From an uncultured Erythrobacter sp. (GTDB lineage Bacteria > Pseudomonadota > Alphaproteobacteria > Sphingomonadales > Sphingomonadaceae): a stretch of 64,000 nucleotides of DNA. Position numbers and translations under genes: made by a program. The notes beneath the pieces are model-generated. The model ran no database searches and had not been told where the DNA came from. It saw only the letters and a program-made list of their open reading frames with translations. Positions 1 to 9,395 of the stretch are shown here, piece by piece (position 1 is the stretch's first letter; each line of letters begins with the position of its first letter). The stretch is taken from contig CANNBH010000001.1 of NCBI GenBank assembly GCA_947502815.1, positions 2,142,818-2,206,817 on the forward strand, in the 5' to 3' direction.

Positions 1-1665
1 CCGGAATTGGCCGCGCATTTGGCCGATTTTGAGCCCGATGTTGCATCGGCAGCATTGAACCGGGCACAATTGAGCGAGCAAGATTGGTCCGCGCTTATCC
101 CCCGCCTTCCCATCCGCGCGCGCGGCTTCTTACGGTTGAGGCGCGATCTGCCGGTCGATGCAGAGACTATGTTGGACCGGTTGGGCGTGAGTGACCGCGG
201 CCTTCCTTCGCCAGACCAGCCTGCTGCTGAAGCTGTAAGCACGGGCAATCTTGAGAGCACGCCTGCTGCTTTGCCCGAAACGGAGTTGCCACCCGCCGCC
301 GCACTCGATTCGCATGGCGCCAGCGAGGCCGTGGCAGAGCGCGATCTGGATAACGGCGCGCAAGAGGCCGAAGCCGACGAAGACGAGCGTGCCCAAAACG
401 AGTTTGAACGCGCGATAATTGAAGACGCCGCGCCGCCGCACGATATCCCCACATCGCCGCTGCCTGCCGCATTTGATCCGGCAAGCGAAGGACGCACCGA
501 AATTTCCGCCTTGGTTGAACGCATTGCGCAATTTAAACGCACCCGCGAAGTGGGCGGCGACTTGGATGGCAGCGAACCGCGCTTGCCGTTGGGTGAAGAC
601 AATGTGCGCGGTCCAAAGCTTGCCGGTGCCTTTGGATTTTCCGCCGATGCCGGGGGCCGCATCGAATGGACCGATGGCGATGTCGCGGCGATGGTGATCG
701 GAACACGGTTGGTCGCTCCGCCGCGCTTGGGCAGTGCCAATCGGGAAACACCAATCGAACGCGCATTTGCCCGTCGCCAGCCGATTTCTGGCGGAACCAT
801 TGTGCTTTATGGCGCAGAGGCGATTGCCGGTGATTGGGCTGTCGATGCGCAGCCGCGTTTTACCGATGATGGCAATTTCTCAGGATACGTCGGCCGTTTT
901 CGCCGTCCACTTGGCGATGATCCCGCCATACCCAGCGCGGCGATGCTTGAGGCGGATCGGATTCGCCAATTGCTCCACGAATTGCGCACACCGGTTACCG
1001 CTGTTCAGGGTTATGCCGAAGTCATTCAGCAACAATTGTTCGGCAACGCCCCGCATGAATATCGCGCTTTAGCCGCCGCGATTGCGGCTGATGCCGCGCG
1101 CATTTTGGCAGGATTTGAAGAATTGGACCGGCTGGCCCGCTTGGAAACCGGGGCAATTGAGGTGGAAACCGGCGCAACCAACTTGCTGGCCATCATCGCC
1201 CGCACCAATCGGCAGCTTGATCAGGTTCTCCAACCGCGCATGGCCGGCATTACGTTGGAGGTGGGCGACGCCCCGTTCATCATCGCCCTCGCCGCCGAAG
1301 ACGCAGATTCGCTCATTTGGCGGTTGATGGCGACTTTGGGAGGGGGCTGCACCGGCGGTGAAACGCTCAGCGCCGCTCTCTATCGCGACGGCAGCATGGC
1401 GCAGTTGGTTTGCGATCTACCGGAACAATTGCTGTCCGAAGAAGATATTTTCACCGCTGAGGTCAAACCGATTGGCACGGCAATTAATGCCGGGTTGTTC
1501 GGGGCAGGTTTCGCCCTTCGCCTGGCCCGAGCAGAAGCGCGCGCGGCGGGTGGCGGATTGATCCGCGATGATGATGCGATTGTGCTGTCATTGCCGGTGG
1601 TTGATGCCGAAGAGGGCGAGAAAGACAATGGCTCGCAAGGTTGCGAAGCGTCTGTCGACCGATAA
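1..1665 (+). CDS. Sensor histidine kinase, 5' end outside window
   Basis: The frame is open from base 1, so the true start lies upstream. An acidic Ala/Glu/Asp-rich linker occupies roughly residues 60-160 of the visible part. A PAS-like stretch follows at about 210-300. The dimerisation/phosphoacceptor helix carries the H-box HELRTP with the His codon at 976-978. The C-terminal ATPase part is poorly conserved: the usual N-box Asn is not seen in the expected helix (DADSLIWRLMATL), though a glycine-rich GLFGAGFALRLARAEA segment resembles a G box. No transmembrane segment is visible. The role is probably signalling through an unlinked response regulator; no regulator gene lies beside it. It could be a weak kinase or a scaffold. 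Confidence 0.8.
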   Translation, partial: PELAAHLADFEPDVASAALNRAQLSEQDWSALIPRLPIRARGFLRLRRDLPVDAETMLDRLGVSDRGLPSPDQPAAEAVSTGNLESTPAALPETELPPAAALDSHGASEAVAERDLDNGAQEAEADEDERAQNEFERAIIEDAAPPHDIPTSPLPAAFDPASEGRTEISALVERIAQFKRTREVGGDLDGSEPRLPLGEDNVRGPKLAGAFGFSADAGGRIEWTDGDVAAMVIGTRLVAPPRLGSANRETPIERAFARRQPISGGTIVLYGAEAIAGDWAVDAQPRFTDDGNFSGYVGRFRRPLGDDPAIPSAAMLEADRIRQLLHELRTPVTAVQGYAEVIQQQLFGNAPHEYRALAAAIAADAARILAGFEELDRLARLETGAIEVETGATNLLAIIARTNRQLDQVLQPRMAGITLEVGDAPFIIALAAEDADSLIWRLMATLGGGCTGGETLSAALYRDGSMAQLVCDLPEQLLSEEDIFTAEVKPIGTAINAGLFGAGFALRLARAEARAAGGGLIRDDDAIVLSLPVVDAEEGEKDNGSQGCEASVDR

Positions 1666-1825
1666 TTCTCGGCCACTGGCTATCACTCGGCCATCCTGAA
1701 CCAGAACAGCGCATTTCGCAGGCACATTGGCCAATCCGCACGGTAAGGGCTCGCTTACCTGTTTGGTGTATGCCCCATTTACGATGGCCACCAATGGGAC
1801 CTTCACGCCTGACACAGGGGCACCA

Positions 1826-2899
1826 ATGACCAGCCAAAGCGCGGGTACGCTTGGCCATGGGCGCGCGTCTATGGACACCGCGCAGGGCAACGCACAACCC
1901 CGCGAAGCCTCCGACCTTCCCAATCGCGCAAGCGAAAGCGACGCGAAATTTGCGCCAGACTTTGGCAAACGCGTGATCCTGACCGTAGACACAGAGGAAG
2001 AATTTGACTGGAACGCGCCTTTCACCCGTGATCAGCACGGGCTAAAACACGTCGAACAAATCCCCCGGTTTCAGGAATTTTGTGAAGAGATTGGCGCGCA
2101 TCCGGTCTATTTGGTCGATTGGCCGATTGCCAATGATCCCGGCGCGGCCCAAATCATCGGCGACGCTGTGCGACGCGGCAGCGCCGATATCGGGGTGCAG
2201 CTTCATCCTTGGGTCAATCCCCCGTTTGATGAAGTTGTGAATGCGCACAATTCCTTTGCCGGAAACCTGCCGCGCGAATTGGAGGAAGCAAAATTTGTGC
2301 GCCTTCGCGATCAGATTGAACGCGCCTTTGGCTCCGCCCCTCAAATTTACCGAGCGGGGCGGTATGGTCTGGGACCAAACAGCACGGATATTTTGAGGGC
2401 CAATGGCATTGCGATCGACACCTCAGTGCGGTCTCTGTTTGACTACAGCGACCAGCATGGTCCCGATTACACGCACCATCCCGTTTCGCCCTATTGGGCG
2501 GATGAGAATCGCTCACTGCTCGAATTGCCAGTGACCAGCGTTTTTTGGGGTCCGCTGCGCTCTATGGGGCGGCGCATTCACCGGGTTCAGAGATTTTTTC
2601 CCACATTCTTCGCTGGGTTTTCAAAACTGAAATTGCTGGAGCGGATTGCGCTCACACCCGAAGGGGTCACCGCCGAAGAAGCAATCCGGGGGATTGATGT
2701 GGCCCTGTCTGATGGCCTTCCCGTTTTGGTTCTTTCGCTGCACAGTCCGACGCTTGCGCCCGGTTTCACACCCTATGCGCAAACCCAAGCTGACGTCGAA
2801 GCGGTCTATGATTGGTTGCGGCAGATATACGAACATTTGGCCGCATGCAGCGTGCGCAGCGCCAGCGTTGCAGATATAATTGCCGCGGCTGAGCGGTGA
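1826..2899 (+). CDS. Polysaccharide deacetylase (NodB-like)
   Basis: This is a carbohydrate esterase family 4-type protein. It has the N-terminal metal/catalytic segment ILTVDTEEEFDW, a QLHPWVNPPF motif with the metal His, RAGRYGLG in the middle and a late LSLHSPTLAPGF. Such enzymes remove acetyl groups from N-acetylated sugars of exopolysaccharide or peptidoglycan; the substrate here is unknown. The frame stays open back to TTG 1727 and ATG 1784. I chose ATG 1826 because it has a GGGG element about 6 nt upstream and the residues before the first motif look unconserved. It follows the kinase gene after 160 bp on the same strand. Confidence 0.8.
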   Translation: MTSQSAGTLGHGRASMDTAQGNAQPREASDLPNRASESDAKFAPDFGKRVILTVDTEEEFDWNAPFTRDQHGLKHVEQIPRFQEFCEEIGAHPVYLVDWPIANDPGAAQIIGDAVRRGSADIGVQLHPWVNPPFDEVVNAHNSFAGNLPRELEEAKFVRLRDQIERAFGSAPQIYRAGRYGLGPNSTDILRANGIAIDTSVRSLFDYSDQHGPDYTHHPVSPYWADENRSLLELPVTSVFWGPLRSMGRRIHRVQRFFPTFFAGFSKLKLLERIALTPEGVTAEEAIRGIDVALSDGLPVLVLSLHSPTLAPGFTPYAQTQADVEAVYDWLRQIYEHLAACSVRSASVADIIAAAER

Positions 2900-3029
2900 C
2901 AAATGTGTCCCTTTTTGCGGCTTTGATCACGATCATTTTGCAAATGTGCAAGGACCCGCTTGTTTCTTAGATAAACCCGATGTAGGGGCGTGCCTGCTTT
3001 CGTCACCGAGGCGTGTTTCGGACTACTGT

Positions 3030-3105
3030 GGGCCTGTAGCTCAGTGGTTAGAGCTGGCCGCTCATAACGGCTAGGTCGCGGGTTCGAATCCTGCCGGGCC
3101 CACCA
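3030..3105 (+). tRNA. tRNA-Ile (CAT anticodon, lysidine type)
   Basis: The 76-nt cloverleaf is complete and CCA is encoded. The acceptor GGGCCTG pairs with CGGGCCC, the D stem GCTC with GAGC, the anticodon stem GGCCG with CGGCT around loop CTCATAA, and the T stem GCGGG with CCTGC. The anticodon is CAT. Overall sequence, including the AGTGGTTA D loop and AGGTC variable loop, resembles bacterial tRNA-Ile2 (E. coli ileX type), whose C34 is converted to lysidine by TilS to read AUA. Elongator or initiator Met is the alternative but fits less well. Confidence 0.9.
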
Positions 3106-3171
3106 CGTTCGTAACTGAACGGGTAACAGTCCGGTCGGTCTTGTATGGTGACAGAGCAATTGAAATGTAGT

Positions 3172-3248
3172 CGGGGAGTGGCGCAGCCTGGTAGCGCACC
3201 TGTTTTGGGTACAGGGGGTCGCAAGTTCAAATCTTGTCTCCCCGACCA
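3172..3248 (+). tRNA. tRNA-Pro (TGG anticodon)
   Basis: The 77-nt cloverleaf has encoded CCA. Acceptor CGGGGAG pairs with CTCCCCG, D stem GCGC with GCGC, anticodon stem CCTGT with ACAGG around TTTGGGT, and T stem GCAAG with CTTGT. The anticodon is TGG. C1-G72 and A73 are typical of bacterial tRNA-Pro. It sits 66 nt after tRNA-Ile and could share its transcript. Confidence 0.95.
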
Positions 3249-3351
3249 TTTCAATCATCACAAAACATCTTGATCTAAGACGCAGCGTTGGATCGGTTTG
3301 CGACAAAACGCGACCGACCAATACGTGACTTTGCAAAGGATCAGCGGCAGT

Positions 3352-3383
3352 CTCCCTCAACCCAAGCAATGGGTTTGAGGAGG
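3352..3383 (+). promoter_or_regulatory. Hairpin covering the DUF1800 ribosome binding site
   Basis: CTCCCTCAACCCA (3352-3364) can pair with TGGGTTTGAGGAG (3370-3382) with one base bulged on each side, around loop AGCAA. The 3' arm contains the Shine-Dalgarno sequence GAGGAGG (3377-3383), which sits 7 nt before ATG 3391. In the folded RNA the ribosome binding site would be occluded, so translation may be conditional. Whether the hairpin is functional is inference. Confidence 0.45.
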
Positions 3384-3390
3384 TCTTGGC

Positions 3391-4836
3391 ATGAGCACAG
3401 CGCATATCGCTCTCAACCGGTTCGGATTCGGACTGAGGCGGGGTGACACGTTTTCGGGCGACCCCCAGCGGTATCTGCTCGATCAGATGGACGCGTTTGA
3501 TCCTACGCCGAGATTGATCGCAGAGCGTCCGGACACCTCAGACAAAGCGGGCGAAATTCTTGAGATGCTGCGCCAATTGCGCCTAGATCGCCGGACGGAT
3601 GCCTCCGATGCATCATCGGCCATGGCCGACATGCAGGCGATGGATGAGGCGCAAAACGCAGTTCCCGCCGAAGTGCGCGGCTCCTACCTCCGTGCGGCGC
3701 AGACTTTGCGCCGGGATGCAGGTTTGCGCACCAAAGTGGCCGCCATATCGTCCACCCCGATGGCGGAGCGGCTGGTCCATTTCTGGGCCAACCATTTCAG
3801 CGTTTCCGCCGCAAAACCCGGCACACATTATCAAGTCGCCAATCACGAATTTTCCGCCATTCGCCCGCACGTCTTTGGTAATTTCTCGGACATGCTGCGC
3901 GCTGCGGTCCTTCACCCGGCTATGCTGCTGTACCTCGATCAATTTCGGTCGGTCGGCCCAAATTCCCCGTTTCAACAACGCCGTGCGCAGCGTCGCCGCA
4001 ACAACGATCGACCGCCTCAAGGGCTCAATGAAAATCTCGCGCGTGAAGTGTTGGAACTGCACACTTTGGGTGTAGACGGCGGATACAGCCAAGCCGATGT
4101 AACCGAATTCGCGCACGCGTTAACCGGTTGGACAATCAACGGGCTGCGACAGGCGCGGCGTTTCAGTGAACCTCGCCCCGGCGGCGCGGCGTTTGTTCTG
4201 TTCGCGCATGAACCCGGCAATCGCAGTGTGCTTGGCCGAACCTACCGCGACACCGGTTCACGCCAAGCCGAGGCAATCCTGTCCGATCTGGCCAGCCACC
4301 CATTCACCGCCCGCTTTGTCGCGACCAAATTGGCGCGGCATTTCGCAGGGGACATCCCCCCACCGGCATTGGTGAGCGCGCTTGAGGCCGATTTTCTGCG
4401 CACAGGTGGCGATTTGGCCAGCCTCACGCGAACCTTGATAGGCGCGCCGGAGATGTGGACGCCAGAGCCGGTCAAATTCCGCCAGCCTTTCGAATGGTTT
4501 GTGTCGGCGCTGCGCATTACTGGCGCTGATAATATCAGCAATCGCCGCATTGCCGGGGCGTTGAACGAAATTGGGCAAGTGCCTTGGCGCGCGCCCTCCC
4601 CTGCTGGATACGACGATCTGGAAGGCAGCTGGGCTGGACCCGATGCTTTGTTCCGCCGCGTCGAACTGGCGGAGCGGATTGCTCACAATGTCCCAGCCGA
4701 TGGCATTCTGGCGCGCGCGGATGCCGCCTTTCCCGGCGCGCTCAGTGATGGAACACGAACGTGGCTGTCCCGCGCCGAAAGCGGGGCGCAGGCGCTCGGC
4801 CTGCTGCTGGTTTCCCCTGAAATGATGCGGAGGTAG
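3391..4836 (+). CDS. DUF1800 domain-containing protein
   Basis: This 481-aa protein matches the DUF1800 family through the NENLAREVLELHTLGVDG motif followed by GGYSQADVTEFAHALTGW at about residues 213-250, and through HFWANHFSVSA near 130. The biochemical function of the family is unknown. The gene is almost always paired with a DUF1501 gene, as here: the partner starts 5 nt after this stop, so the two are surely co-translated. The ATG at 3391 has a strong Shine-Dalgarno (AGGAGGT, 6 nt spacing). No classical signal peptide is seen, so export, if any, may depend on the Tat-signal-bearing partner. Confidence 0.9.
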   Translation: MSTAHIALNRFGFGLRRGDTFSGDPQRYLLDQMDAFDPTPRLIAERPDTSDKAGEILEMLRQLRLDRRTDASDASSAMADMQAMDEAQNAVPAEVRGSYLRAAQTLRRDAGLRTKVAAISSTPMAERLVHFWANHFSVSAAKPGTHYQVANHEFSAIRPHVFGNFSDMLRAAVLHPAMLLYLDQFRSVGPNSPFQQRRAQRRRNNDRPPQGLNENLAREVLELHTLGVDGGYSQADVTEFAHALTGWTINGLRQARRFSEPRPGGAAFVLFAHEPGNRSVLGRTYRDTGSRQAEAILSDLASHPFTARFVATKLARHFAGDIPPPALVSALEADFLRTGGDLASLTRTLIGAPEMWTPEPVKFRQPFEWFVSALRITGADNISNRRIAGALNEIGQVPWRAPSPAGYDDLEGSWAGPDALFRRVELAERIAHNVPADGILARADAAFPGALSDGTRTWLSRAESGAQALGLLLVSPEMMRR

Positions 4837-4841
4837 ATGGT

Positions 4842-6014
4842 ATGACGATGGACCTGAACAGGCGTTCCCTTATCGCAGGGTCGCTCGCACTCGGCGCCGC
4901 TGGTGTCGCCTTGCCGTCGATGGCCTTTGCGCAAAGTGCCGGGCAAAAGAACCTGATGTTTGTGCTCCTTCGTGGAGCGTCCGATGGGATGGCGATGCTG
5001 GCCCCGACCGGAGATCCGGATTTTGAGGCACTGCGTCCCAGCGCGTTTGAAGACTACAACGCCGCGCAGCGAGCAGACAGTTTCTTCGCCATTCACCCCG
5101 CTTTCACTCAAGTCGGCAGCGCTTATGCATCTGGCGAAGCTCTGTTCGTGCATGCAGCCGCCACGGCGTACCGCGAACGGTCGCATTTCGATGGTCAGAA
5201 CCTGATCGAAACTGGCGCAGCCCAGCCTTATGCGACGCGCGATGGTTGGCTTAACCGGTTGATCGGAATGATGGGCGATGGCGATGGTGCGCGGCACCCC
5301 AGCGCGCTGGCCATTGCGCCGACATTGCCGCTGGCCTTGCGGGGCGATGCGCCTGCCTCAAGCTACGCGCCAAGTTCCCTGCCAGAGGCAAGCGACGCGT
5401 TTATGGACCGCGTTGGCCTGATGTATCAGGACGATCCGCAACTTGGCGGATTGTGGAGCCGCGCTTTGGAAACGCAGGCGATGGCTGGCGATGATGGCCT
5501 TAGGAACCTGCGCGACGCGGCGGCGGCTGGCGAGTTGGCGGCATCATTGATGCGGGACACGGACGGCGCGCGGATTGCGATGATGGAACTGGGCGGTTGG
5601 GACACCCACGCCAACCAAAGGGGCGCGTACAACCGCGTGGCGGGTCAGCTCGATGCGCTTCTGGGCGCATACCGTTCGGGAATGGGGGCAGCGTGGCAGG
5701 ACACTTTGGTCGTGGTGGCGACGGAATTTGGACGCACTGCGCGCTACAACGGCACCAATGGCACCGACCACGGCACCGCATCGGCCGCGCTCATGATGGG
5801 CGGCGCGGTGCGCGGCGGCCGAGTCATAGCCGATTGGCCGGGCCTGCGCGAGGCGGACCTGTATGAAAACCGCGATCTTCGCCCGACTATCGCATTGGAA
5901 AACGTGCTGGCCGGGTCAATCGCGGACCATATGCGGCTCGACCCGCAACTGGCCATGGCGATGCTGTTCCCGGGCCGCGAAGGCACGCCGACAAGCGGCA
6001 TCCTCCGCGCCTAG
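4842..6014 (+). CDS. DUF1501 domain-containing protein, Tat signal
   Basis: This is a 390-aa DUF1501 family member with a twin-arginine N-terminus: NRRSLIAGSLALGAAGVAL then a likely cleavage after AFA at about residue 30. The family has a sulfatase/alkaline-phosphatase-like fold. Motifs seen include FVLLRGASDGMA, the ELGGWDTHANQRGAY stretch and VVVATEFGRTARYNGTNGTDHG, the last two holding conserved His/Asp that would bind metal. It is the second gene of the DUF1800/DUF1501 operon and is probably periplasmic. The substrate is unknown. Confidence 0.9.
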   Translation: MTMDLNRRSLIAGSLALGAAGVALPSMAFAQSAGQKNLMFVLLRGASDGMAMLAPTGDPDFEALRPSAFEDYNAAQRADSFFAIHPAFTQVGSAYASGEALFVHAAATAYRERSHFDGQNLIETGAAQPYATRDGWLNRLIGMMGDGDGARHPSALAIAPTLPLALRGDAPASSYAPSSLPEASDAFMDRVGLMYQDDPQLGGLWSRALETQAMAGDDGLRNLRDAAAAGELAASLMRDTDGARIAMMELGGWDTHANQRGAYNRVAGQLDALLGAYRSGMGAAWQDTLVVVATEFGRTARYNGTNGTDHGTASAALMMGGAVRGGRVIADWPGLREADLYENRDLRPTIALENVLAGSIADHMRLDPQLAMAMLFPGREGTPTSGILRA

Positions 6015-6026
6015 GCCTAGGTCAGG

Positions 6027-7454
6027 TCATTCACCCGCAATTGCCGGAGCGCTGGGGATCGGGCCGCCCGTTTGGATGGACGCGCTTTCGTTTGCCAGAA
6101 TTCCTGCAACGGTCGTCCACACCGCCACGTTCTGACGCAATTGGACCGGATCAATCTTGTCCAAAGTGTCATCGGGCGTGTGGTGCAGATCGAAGTAGCG
6201 GGTTCCGTCCTGCTGCAAATCGATAATCGCGCCGCCTTGATCGCGCATGATGTTCAAATCCGCTCCGCCGCTGGCCCGGATGGATGAATTGGCGACGCCA
6301 AACCGCGCCACCGCAGATGCAATGCGGGCATGGAGGTCTGAATTGCTTTCACGAAAATTGCTTTCAAAGCGCCAGATGCGGTCCGCACCAAAATCGCTTT
6401 CAAGCCCAACACCGATGGGTTCATCAATATGCGCCGCGCTGTAAGCGGTTGATCCGAACAGCCCAACCTCCTCTGCGCCTGCAAACAAGACGCGAATGGT
6501 GCGCAGCGGCTGACCGGTCTTTTGCACATTAAGCGCCGCCGCCGCCGCGATGCCGCAGCCCGCTCCATCATCAAAAGCGCCCGGCGCATTCCACCAACTG
6601 TCCAGATGGCAGGCGAGCAGAACCGGCGGAAGAGACGGGTTGCGGCCCACAATTTCACCCACGACATTGCCGCTGATGGTGGTGCCGATCCGTTCAGGGT
6701 TTAGTTCAAGCCGCATCGTGATTGTGCGGCCATCGGCGCGCTCAAACATCCGCTCAAGGTTTTCTGCATCAGGCAATGACAGCGCGCCCGCCGGTGTCGG
6801 CGTGACCCCTTCGGGCCAGCCCGTTCCCCCTGTGTGTGGGTTGCGATGATAATCGGTGCCGACCGATTTGATCACGGTTGCCACCGCGCCCTTGCTCGAT
6901 GCGATCCCCGCGCCGACCCAGCGTGCAGGTCCGGCGAATCCGTAATGCGAACCATCCATGGCGGGGCGCATTTGGTGGCTGATATAGGCGATCTTTCCGG
7001 TGAGAGACCCATCGGGCGCGGCGCGCAATTCATCGGCGGAACGGAAAAAGACGACTTCCGCCTCCATCCCGCCCGCTGGCGTTGCAACCGAATTGCCCAA
7101 AGGCAGGATCACCATGTCTTGGGCGAAAGGTGCGGTCACGCGGGCACGGGCAATATCGCCCGGCACCCAAGTGTTCATTTCAAACGGTTCATCCGCGACG
7201 TTTTCAAATCCATGCGCGTTCAACCATGCCATCGCCCATTCGCGCCCGCGCGCTTCGGCTTCGGTGCCCGCTTGCCTTGGGCCGACTTCGGTGGTGACCC
7301 CTTCGACAAAATCCCACGCATACCTATCGCTTTCCAACGCCTCACTGGCGACGGATGCGAGCGTAGGCTCACCCTCCCCCTCGCTGTGACCATCGGCCAA
7401 TAGGGGTGAGGCGAACATCAAGGATGCGGCGGAGATAAGGAGGGTCTTTTTCAT
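6027..7454 (-). CDS. M28-family zinc aminopeptidase, secreted
   Basis: This 475-aa exported metallopeptidase starts at MKKTLLISAASLMFASPLLA, a typical Sec signal peptide; the frame extends 40 codons further upstream but without such features. A PA-like insert occupies about residues 110-250. The M28 catalytic domain shows CHLDSWWNAPGAFDDGAG (metal His and Asp), AGAEEVGLFGS (catalytic Glu pair), ESDFGADRI and HHTPDDTLDKID (last metal His). It would release N-terminal amino acids from peptides in the periplasm or outside. It is convergent with the DUF1501 gene, with 12 nt between stops. Confidence 0.9.
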   Translation of the reverse strand: MKKTLLISAASLMFASPLLADGHSEGEGEPTLASVASEALESDRYAWDFVEGVTTEVGPRQAGTEAEARGREWAMAWLNAHGFENVADEPFEMNTWVPGDIARARVTAPFAQDMVILPLGNSVATPAGGMEAEVVFFRSADELRAAPDGSLTGKIAYISHQMRPAMDGSHYGFAGPARWVGAGIASSKGAVATVIKSVGTDYHRNPHTGGTGWPEGVTPTPAGALSLPDAENLERMFERADGRTITMRLELNPERIGTTISGNVVGEIVGRNPSLPPVLLACHLDSWWNAPGAFDDGAGCGIAAAAALNVQKTGQPLRTIRVLFAGAEEVGLFGSTAYSAAHIDEPIGVGLESDFGADRIWRFESNFRESNSDLHARIASAVARFGVANSSIRASGGADLNIMRDQGGAIIDLQQDGTRYFDLHHTPDDTLDKIDPVQLRQNVAVWTTVAGILANESASIQTGGPIPSAPAIAGE

Positions 7455-7701
7455 GGGCTGGGTTGCTATCTCGCCAGATCGACCCTGTCCAGCCGATCGC
7501 ACCGCCAACGTGCGAAGTCCGCCGAGGTGCCCCCGCAAATTGTCATGCAAGATGGGACGGCCGCGCAATGGCAATTCAAAGGGGTAATTTGCAATTCAGC
7601 GCCCCCGCGCGACCTCATCGCTTGCCCAACTGGCGCGCAGTGATTATCTGACCGTCAAAATCTCACACGATTATTCTCGATCCAGGAAGGACGACCCCAC
7701 A

Positions 7702-9375
7702 ATGGCCGCGCAATACGCCTTTGTCATGAAAGGCATGACCAAGACTTTCCCCGGTGCACCCAAGCCGGTGCTCTCCGACATCAGTTTGCAGTTTTACCAA
7801 GGGGCCAAGATCGGCATTGTCGGGCCAAACGGTGCGGGCAAATCGACCTTGATGAAAATCATGGCCGGGATCGACAGCGATTTTTCTGGTGAAGCATGGC
7901 CCGGTGAGAATATCACCGTTGGTTATCTGCCTCAGGAACCTGAGCTTGATGAAACCAAAACCGTGCTTGAAAACGTCAAAGACGGTGCGCGTGAAACCGC
8001 TGATCTGGTTGAAAAATTCAACGCGGTTTCAGCGCAAATGGCAGAACCTGACGCCGATTTTGAGGCGCTGGGCGACCAAATGGCTGAACTTCAGACCAAA
8101 ATCGACGCTGTCGATGGCTGGACGCTCGACAATCAGCTCGAAATCGCGATGGAGGCTTTGCGCTGCCCGCCGTCCGATATGGGTGTTGAGAGCCTTTCAG
8201 GCGGTGAGAAACGCCGCGTTGCCCTCACCCGATTGCTGATCCAGAAACCGTCGATCCTGCTGCTTGATGAACCGACCAACCACTTGGACGCGGAATCGGT
8301 GGAATGGCTGGAAAACCATCTCAAGGAATATGCCGGCGCCGTCCTGATGATCACCCACGATCGCTACTTCCTCGACAATGTCGTTGAGTGGATCTTGGAG
8401 CTCGATCGCGGGACATACTACCCATACGAAGGCAATTATTCGACCTATCTGGAGAAGAAGGCGAAACGTCTGGAGCAGGAAAGCCGCGAGGAATCGGGCA
8501 AACAAAAAGCTCTCCAACGCGAGCTGGAGTGGATCAGGCAAACCCCGGCTGCGCGCCAAACCAAGTCAAAGGCGCGTGTTCGCAAATTTGAAGAGCTGCA
8601 AGACGCCCAATCGGGCCGCGCCCCCGGCAAAGCGCAAATTGTCATCCAAGTGCCCGAACGGCTGGGCGGCAAAGTCATCGAAGCCAAGGGCATTTCCAAG
8701 GCATACGGCGATAAACTGCTGTTCGAAGACCTCTCCTTCATGCTGCCCCCGGGCGGTATTGTCGGCGTGATCGGGCCGAACGGCGCGGGTAAATCGACGC
8801 TGTTCAAAATGATCACGGGTCAAGAAACCCCCGACACCGGCACAATCGAAATCGGTGACACTGTGCACCTCGGCTATGTCGACCAGTCGCGCGATGATCT
8901 GACACCCAGCAACAACGTTTGGGAGGAAATCTCCGACGGGCTCGATTACATGCAGGTCAATGGCCACGACGCCTCGACCCGCGCCTATGTCGGTGCGTTC
9001 AATTTCAAAGGCAGCGATCAGCAAAAGAACGTCGGCAAATTGTCCGGTGGTGAGCGCAACCGCGTGCACATGGCCAAGATGCTGAAACAAGGCGGGAACG
9101 TGCTGCTGCTCGATGAGCCAACCAACGATCTGGACGTCGAAACACTCGCCGCTCTCGAAGACGCGATTGAGAATTTTGCCGGTTGCGCCGTGGTGATTTC
9201 GCACGACCGTTTCTTCCTTGACCGTCTCGCCACACACATTCTGGCGTTTGAAGGCAACAGCCACGTCGAATGGTTCGAAGGCAACTTTGAAAGCTACGAA
9301 GAAGACAAGCGGCGTCGCCTGGGTGATGCGGCCGATCGGCCTACAAGATTGGCGTATAAGAAGCTGACGCGGTGA
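7702..9375 (+). CDS. ettA: Energy-dependent translational throttle protein EttA
   Basis: This is an ABC-F protein of 557 aa with two ATPase domains and no membrane part. Walker A motifs GPNGAGKST occur near residues 42 and 359, signatures LSGGEKRR near 165 and LSGGERNR near 447, and Walker B LLLLDEPTNHLD and VLLLDEPTNDLD. The linker between them (about 245-320) is the charged helical arm of the family. EttA binds the ribosomal E site and gates the first steps of elongation according to the ATP/ADP ratio. The length and the ending (DAADRPTRLAYKKLTR) fit EttA rather than Uup or other ABC-F members. AGGAAGG lies 13 nt before the ATG. Confidence 0.95.
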   Translation: MAAQYAFVMKGMTKTFPGAPKPVLSDISLQFYQGAKIGIVGPNGAGKSTLMKIMAGIDSDFSGEAWPGENITVGYLPQEPELDETKTVLENVKDGARETADLVEKFNAVSAQMAEPDADFEALGDQMAELQTKIDAVDGWTLDNQLEIAMEALRCPPSDMGVESLSGGEKRRVALTRLLIQKPSILLLDEPTNHLDAESVEWLENHLKEYAGAVLMITHDRYFLDNVVEWILELDRGTYYPYEGNYSTYLEKKAKRLEQESREESGKQKALQRELEWIRQTPAARQTKSKARVRKFEELQDAQSGRAPGKAQIVIQVPERLGGKVIEAKGISKAYGDKLLFEDLSFMLPPGGIVGVIGPNGAGKSTLFKMITGQETPDTGTIEIGDTVHLGYVDQSRDDLTPSNNVWEEISDGLDYMQVNGHDASTRAYVGAFNFKGSDQQKNVGKLSGGERNRVHMAKMLKQGGNVLLLDEPTNDLDVETLAALEDAIENFAGCAVVISHDRFFLDRLATHILAFEGNSHVEWFEGNFESYEEDKRRRLGDAADRPTRLAYKKLTR

Positions 9376-9395
9376 TCGGTTGATGCCGTGAATTT

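Noticed and set aside
2923..2936. FNR-like site TTGAT-CACG-ATCAT
   Set aside because: One mismatch, and it lies about 100 bp before a tRNA gene, an unlikely FNR target; probably chance.
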